From Microbulbifer litoralis (GTDB lineage: Bacteria; Pseudomonadota; Gammaproteobacteria; Pseudomonadales; Cellvibrionaceae): 64,000 bases of DNA. The stretch covers positions 310,001-374,000 of the forward strand of contig NZ_JALKCV010000004.1 in the NCBI RefSeq assembly GCF_023634065.1, given 5' to 3'. The notes under the pieces are model-generated. The model saw nothing but the letters and a program-made list of their open reading frames with translations, had not been told where the DNA came from and made no database searches. Positions 60,147 to 64,000 of the stretch are shown piece by piece (position 1 is the first letter of the stretch; every line of letters begins with the position of its first letter). The position numbers and the translations under genes were made by a program.

Positions 60147-63100
60147 TCAGGATATATCCGGCACACACACTGCATCCAACCTGGCTCTCATCTGCTGCGT
60201 CAGGCGTCCTATTCCAAGTGCCCGACAGAACTCAACGAACTGGCCATTGTCGTTACAAACACGGAGGATCTGGGTTAGTTCCTCTGCGCAGATATAATCC
60301 AGCTTTTTAGTCTCTTCATCCCTTCCCTCTGTGCGAGCAAATCGCGCAGTGGAACTACCATCCGGCTCCGGCCAGTAGAAGCTGCCCACATCTTCTTGCG
60401 TACACTTCCGGTTACCCTCAGCAGCCTGTATAACCCTGTCCCGGATCTGTCGACCAGCGCGCTGAAAACCGTGTTCACGGGCTATTCTTCGCACCAGAAC
60501 CTCTTCATGTATCGGCCCTTCGCTATCAATCACGTGCAGCACAATGTCTTTAAGCAAGACATCATAGCCAGGCTGATAGAACTGCTCGGGGTCGATGGAA
60601 AAGCCTGACAAGTTTGCTTGGGAATACCGGGTGACGACGCCGTCTTCATTGACACTGAGCTCTTCTCTAATGAATCCTTCGGGCTCGGTTTCAGGAGCCG
60701 TATGCTCTACAGCTTCCTTCGCTAACAGAGCCTTCTGAGCTTCGTGTTCCCGCACCTTTTCCAGATGTTGGTCCAAAGCGGCATGGAGTTCCTCGAGCGC
60801 TTTGGCACGGTTAATCCACCAATCCGTGGACCACACCCGGAACAGCGTCCATCCCAGGCCTTCGAGAACCGCCTGGCGGATTTTGTCCCGCTCGCGTGCG
60901 TAGACGGAGCTGTGGTACATGGCGCCGTCGCACTCGATGCCCGCGAGATAGAGACCGGGCGCATCCGGGTGCACAATGCCCAGGTCGATGCGGTAGGCGG
61001 ACACGCCGATCTGGGGATGGACGATCCAGCCCTTGTCCTGCAGCGCCCGTGCCACCGCCACTTCAAACGGAGATTCGAAGTCCCCCATGGAGCCGTGCAC
61101 GGCGGCCCCCAGCGCCGAAGCGCCCCGCTCCGCGTACTCCAGGAAGTGCTTGAGATCGGCGACGGCCCGGGCCTGCGTCCTGGCCAGGTCGATACGTTCC
61201 GGCGGCATGGTGGAAAACACCATCATCTCTGACCGCGCGCGGGTCATGGCCACATTCAGGCGGCGTTCGCCGCCGTTTCGGTTGAGCGGGCCGAAGTTCA
61301 TGGTGACGTGGCCGGCCTCGTCGGGGCCATAGGTGATGCTGAACAGAATTACATCCCGCTCATCGCCCTGCACCGTCTCCAGGTTCTTGACGAATACCGG
61401 TTCCAGGATCGATTCTTCGGAGAATGCCCATTCAATGGAGGGATCATCCGAACGGGCTTTATCCAGCAAATCCTCGATCAGGGTCTGCTGTTCCGTATTG
61501 AAAGTCACCACACCGATCGATTGATCGCGCATCGCCGGATCAGGCGAGGTCAGGCGCCGCACTATCTCGGCCACTATGGCCTTGGCCTCGCCCTGATTGT
61601 GACGCGCCTTGCCGCGGGCATAGAAGCCCTCCGGACGCACCAGCGATACGCCCTTGTCGGGATGGACTGGTGCCGGGAAGGTGATCAGCGAACTGTCATA
61701 GTAGCGGCTGTTGGAGAAAGCGATCAGGCTCTCCCGGCGCGAGCGATAATGCAGGTTCAGCACCCGCTGGGGAATACTGGCCCCGATCAGCTCGTCCAGA
61801 ATGCTCTCCAGATCGCCCTCTCCGTCTATATCGCCATCCGGATCATCATCCGAGCGGGCAAAGAAATTGGTGGGCGGCATCTGCTTGGGATCGCCGGCGA
61901 CGATCACCTGCCTGCCCCGCGCCAGGGAACCCACCGCGTCCCAGACGGTAATCTGGGATGCCTCGTCGAAGATCACCACATCAAACAGCGCCTGCCCCGC
62001 GGACAGGAACTGGGCGATCGACAGCGGCGACATCATCAGACAGGGGGCAAGATTGGTGACGACTTCCGGAATCGTCCCCATCATTTCCCGAACGGGTTTA
62101 TGTCGGGTCTTCTTCTGCAGCTCATGGCGCAACACGCCCCAGGAGGAGCTGCGCTTGATATCTTCGGGGTTCGGGATCTGTCCCGCGAGTTTGGCCGCGA
62201 TGTACCGCGCCGTCAGGTCACTGAATTGCGTATCCAACTCCCTGAAGTGCTGGATCGCCGATTCATGTTCGGGCGAGGAGAATGTTCTCAGCACCTCGTC
62301 CTCCCCGATCACCACCGACGACCACCAGGCGCAATAAGCGGCTTCGAAAACATCGCTCACCTCATCGGGCTCGACACCGCCGCTTTCAATCGCCTCGACC
62401 AGGGGCCCCAACTGGCAGCCCAACGCTTCGGAACGCCTGCGCACCCAGGCGCACCAGTCCTTCAGGGAGGCATGGTGTTCCACAATCTCCCGGCAAAGGC
62501 TGCCGATGGCGCCGAGCGCCGGGATATCATCGGGTAAATGGGCCCCGGGCAAATGGGTATCCAGCGAACTGCCGACCAGGCTCTCAAATTTCTCCTTGAT
62601 CGCATTGAAGCGCTTCAATGATTCCAGGAACTCTGTTATCACCCGGCCAACGGATGCGTCCGGCGCGAGGAGATCGTTGGCATCGTAAAGCAGCGTCCTG
62701 ATTCTGGAGCGCATCTCGGCCAGCGATGCCGCATCGTCCGCCAGCTTGCCCACGGCATTGCGGGCACGGGAGCCCAGCAATTTGAGAGAGGCCATAGCCT
62801 GGGGATCGGAGTCATAGGAATTCCAGCCGCGCAGCCCCTGCAATACGCCGTCCAAGCGGTCAATATTGCCGCCGATATCCCGCAGCTGCTTCAGTACGGC
62901 AATATCGTTATCGGGATCGGGTTCGCCCTGGGCGCCGTTCTGGCGCATCTGCTTCAGCAGCTTGCGTTTGGCGAAGAAACTCCTGGGCCACCAGGTCCGG
63001 TTGGCCTCGCCCCACTCCCGCTCGAGATTGTCGGCATCGAGTTTCTGCCAGGCCAGGGCCTCGTAGCTGCAACTGAGGCGGGCCTGCTGGCCGATATAGG

Positions 63101-64000
63101 CTTTCAGCTGGGCAACGGCTTCTTCCAATGCGTCCAGGCGATCCGGCGCATCCGGCTCCAGCGCAAAAGCGGCCGGTTTGCGGTAGGAGTCCAGCAATAC
63201 CTGGCCGAACTCCGCGACAGCCCCGAGCCTGGCCAGCCCGACATTTCCCAGGCTCAGCCCGGCGGCCTTTTCCAGTGCCGCCAGATTTCCGGCGACCTGA
63301 TCCGTACTCGCCTTCAAGAGTCCGGCGGCCTTCACTACCGTTTCCTGCCACTGCGGCCGCCAGTCATGATTGGCAACGATTTTCAGCGGATGATCGACAA
63401 GGTCACCCACCGCCCTGGCCTGCACACTCAACAGTTCGGCCGTTTCCCGCAACCTTTGCAGCTGCCGCTCGTCATGATAATCGGCATTGGGCCAGCTCAG
63501 CTTCACCTTGGCCGCCAGGTCGCCGTCGCGCACCTTGACGCCGATGGCATGGTGGGCGGTCATGCCGTTGCGGCGGCGTTTGTGCAGGACGTTGACGACC
63601 CGGTTCAGTCGGTCCCGCAGTGTTTTCAGGCGCTCCGCCTCCGCCTGCCAGTCACTCACCCGGGACTGCGAGAAGCTGTTCCAAGAGGTCCGCAACTGCT
63701 CCAGCACATCGGCCTTTTTCGCCTTGTTGGAATGCAACTCCAGGCAGAAGTTGCCCAAGCCGATATCCTTCAGGCGGCGGTGCACCACCTCCAGCGCCGC
63801 GGTTTTCTCGGATACGAACAGCACCTTCTTGCCCCTGCCCATCATATGGGCAATCAGGTTGCCGATAGTCTGACTTTTGCCGGTGCCCGGCGGGCCGATA
63901 ATCACAAAATCCTTGCCGCGGTCCGCGGTGGCGATGGCGGACATCTGCGAGGAATCCGCCGGCAGGGGCGTCAGCAGGTCTGCGGGCGTGTACTCCCGGT
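60147..64000 (-). CDS. Large DUF4011-type SF1 helicase-nuclease (5' end beyond window)
   Basis: At least 1284 residues are visible and the frame stays open to the right edge (DLLTPLPADSSQ precedes the first internal Met), so the N-terminal part, normally with DUF4011, lies outside. Walker A GPPGTGKSQTIGN, Walker B DVVIFDEASQ, GDPKQMPPTNFF and LHYRSRRESLIAFSN are helicase motifs, with VQGDERDVILFSI and NVAMTRARSEMMVF as motifs V-VI. A Vsr/MTES-like nuclease domain follows (FESPFEVAVARALQDKGWIVHPQIGVSAYRIDLGI ... GIECDGAMYHSS ... ARERDKIRQAVLEGLGW), then a DUF3320-like winged helix at the C-terminus. Such proteins are often encoded in defence islands; no partner is visible. Confidence 0.9.
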   Translation of the reverse strand, partial: REYTPADLLTPLPADSSQMSAIATADRGKDFVIIGPPGTGKSQTIGNLIAHMMGRGKKVLFVSEKTAALEVVHRRLKDIGLGNFCLELHSNKAKKADVLEQLRTSWNSFSQSRVSDWQAEAERLKTLRDRLNRVVNVLHKRRRNGMTAHHAIGVKVRDGDLAAKVKLSWPNADYHDERQLQRLRETAELLSVQARAVGDLVDHPLKIVANHDWRPQWQETVVKAAGLLKASTDQVAGNLAALEKAAGLSLGNVGLARLGAVAEFGQVLLDSYRKPAAFALEPDAPDRLDALEEAVAQLKAYIGQQARLSCSYEALAWQKLDADNLEREWGEANRTWWPRSFFAKRKLLKQMRQNGAQGEPDPDNDIAVLKQLRDIGGNIDRLDGVLQGLRGWNSYDSDPQAMASLKLLGSRARNAVGKLADDAASLAEMRSRIRTLLYDANDLLAPDASVGRVITEFLESLKRFNAIKEKFESLVGSSLDTHLPGAHLPDDIPALGAIGSLCREIVEHHASLKDWCAWVRRRSEALGCQLGPLVEAIESGGVEPDEVSDVFEAAYCAWWSSVVIGEDEVLRTFSSPEHESAIQHFRELDTQFSDLTARYIAAKLAGQIPNPEDIKRSSSWGVLRHELQKKTRHKPVREMMGTIPEVVTNLAPCLMMSPLSIAQFLSAGQALFDVVIFDEASQITVWDAVGSLARGRQVIVAGDPKQMPPTNFFARSDDDPDGDIDGEGDLESILDELIGASIPQRVLNLHYRSRRESLIAFSNSRYYDSSLITFPAPVHPDKGVSLVRPEGFYARGKARHNQGEAKAIVAEIVRRLTSPDPAMRDQSIGVVTFNTEQQTLIEDLLDKARSDDPSIEWAFSEESILEPVFVKNLETVQGDERDVILFSITYGPDEAGHVTMNFGPLNRNGGERRLNVAMTRARSEMMVFSTMPPERIDLARTQARAVADLKHFLEYAERGASALGAAVHGSMGDFESPFEVAVARALQDKGWIVHPQIGVSAYRIDLGIVHPDAPGLYLAGIECDGAMYHSSVYARERDKIRQAVLEGLGWTLFRVWSTDWWINRAKALEELHAALDQHLEKVREHEAQKALLAKEAVEHTAPETEPEGFIREELSVNEDGVVTRYSQANLSGFSIDPEQFYQPGYDVLLKDIVLHVIDSEGPIHEEVLVRRIAREHGFQRAGRQIRDRVIQAAEGNRKCTQEDVGSFYWPEPDGSSTARFARTEGRDEETKKLDYICAEELTQILRVCNDNGQFVEFCRALGIGRLTQQMRARLDAVCVPDIS

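Noticed and set aside
1-64000. CRISPR arrays, insertion sequences, prophage genes
   Set aside because: No regularly spaced direct repeats, transposase, integrase or phage structural proteins were found on either strand.

Overview
The window looks like chromosome of a high-GC marine gammaproteobacterium, most plausibly of the Cellvibrionales/Microbulbifer kind. This rests on inference from gene content: a YebG-type SOS gene with a canonical CTG-N10-CAG LexA box, a TruC pseudouridine synthase, the yjfIJKLMC-type operon, a class II DAHP synthase, DUF3833 and LysE proteins, many lipoproteins, RND efflux, and a secreted GH2 glycosidase. No species assignment is possible from the sequence alone.

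Layout. 1-4.5 kb: the N-terminal part of a fused indolepyruvate ferredoxin oxidoreductase, divergent from an Lrp-family regulator, then small envelope genes. 4.5-13.4 kb: a secreted M3 oligopeptidase, a GST, and an aromatic amino acid block. In that block a MarR regulator, an aromatic aminotransferase and a class II DAHP synthase read leftward, and homogentisate dioxygenase plus maleylacetoacetate isomerase read rightward, with a paired MarR-type operator between them. 13.4-26.4 kb: housekeeping and envelope genes (MscS, M19 dipeptidase, an ECF sigma factor with a membrane partner, LysE exporter, SOS-controlled yebG, two amidohydrolases, a hybrid histidine kinase). 26.4-31.9 kb: a seven-gene yjfI-J-[K+ channel]-K-L-M-C operon with a DUF6471 gene divergent from it. 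32-37.3 kb: an SF1 helicase-nuclease, a secreted HNH nuclease and an M14 carboxypeptidase. 37.4-42.3 kb: a TetR-adaptor-RND efflux operon with a clear TetR operator. 43-44.7 kb: rtcB behind an attenuator-like leader, followed by a 55-residue basic protein. 44.8-48.8 kb: truC, small genes, a multiply broken M14 carboxypeptidase and tRNA-Arg(ACG).

48.8-57.4 kb is the accessory part. Next to the tRNA is a relatively AT-rich, gene-poor stretch with decayed genes. It is followed by an AraC/Tat-hydrolase/cupin/carboxymuconolactone-decarboxylase cluster and a GH2 glycosidase, bounded on one side by an internally deleted remnant of an adenylate cyclase gene and on the other by the intact cyclase. The two cyclase copies share a 27-bp promoter block. 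The intact cyclase overlaps a TPR-like lipoprotein gene. The right end holds a second very large helicase-nuclease that runs off the window.

The best candidates for new biology are the rtcB leader with its small downstream gene, the K+ channel built into the PspA-like yjf operon, the regulator-linked coupling of aromatic synthesis and breakdown, and the cyclase-flanked accessory cassette. No CRISPR array, prophage or intact insertion sequence was seen.
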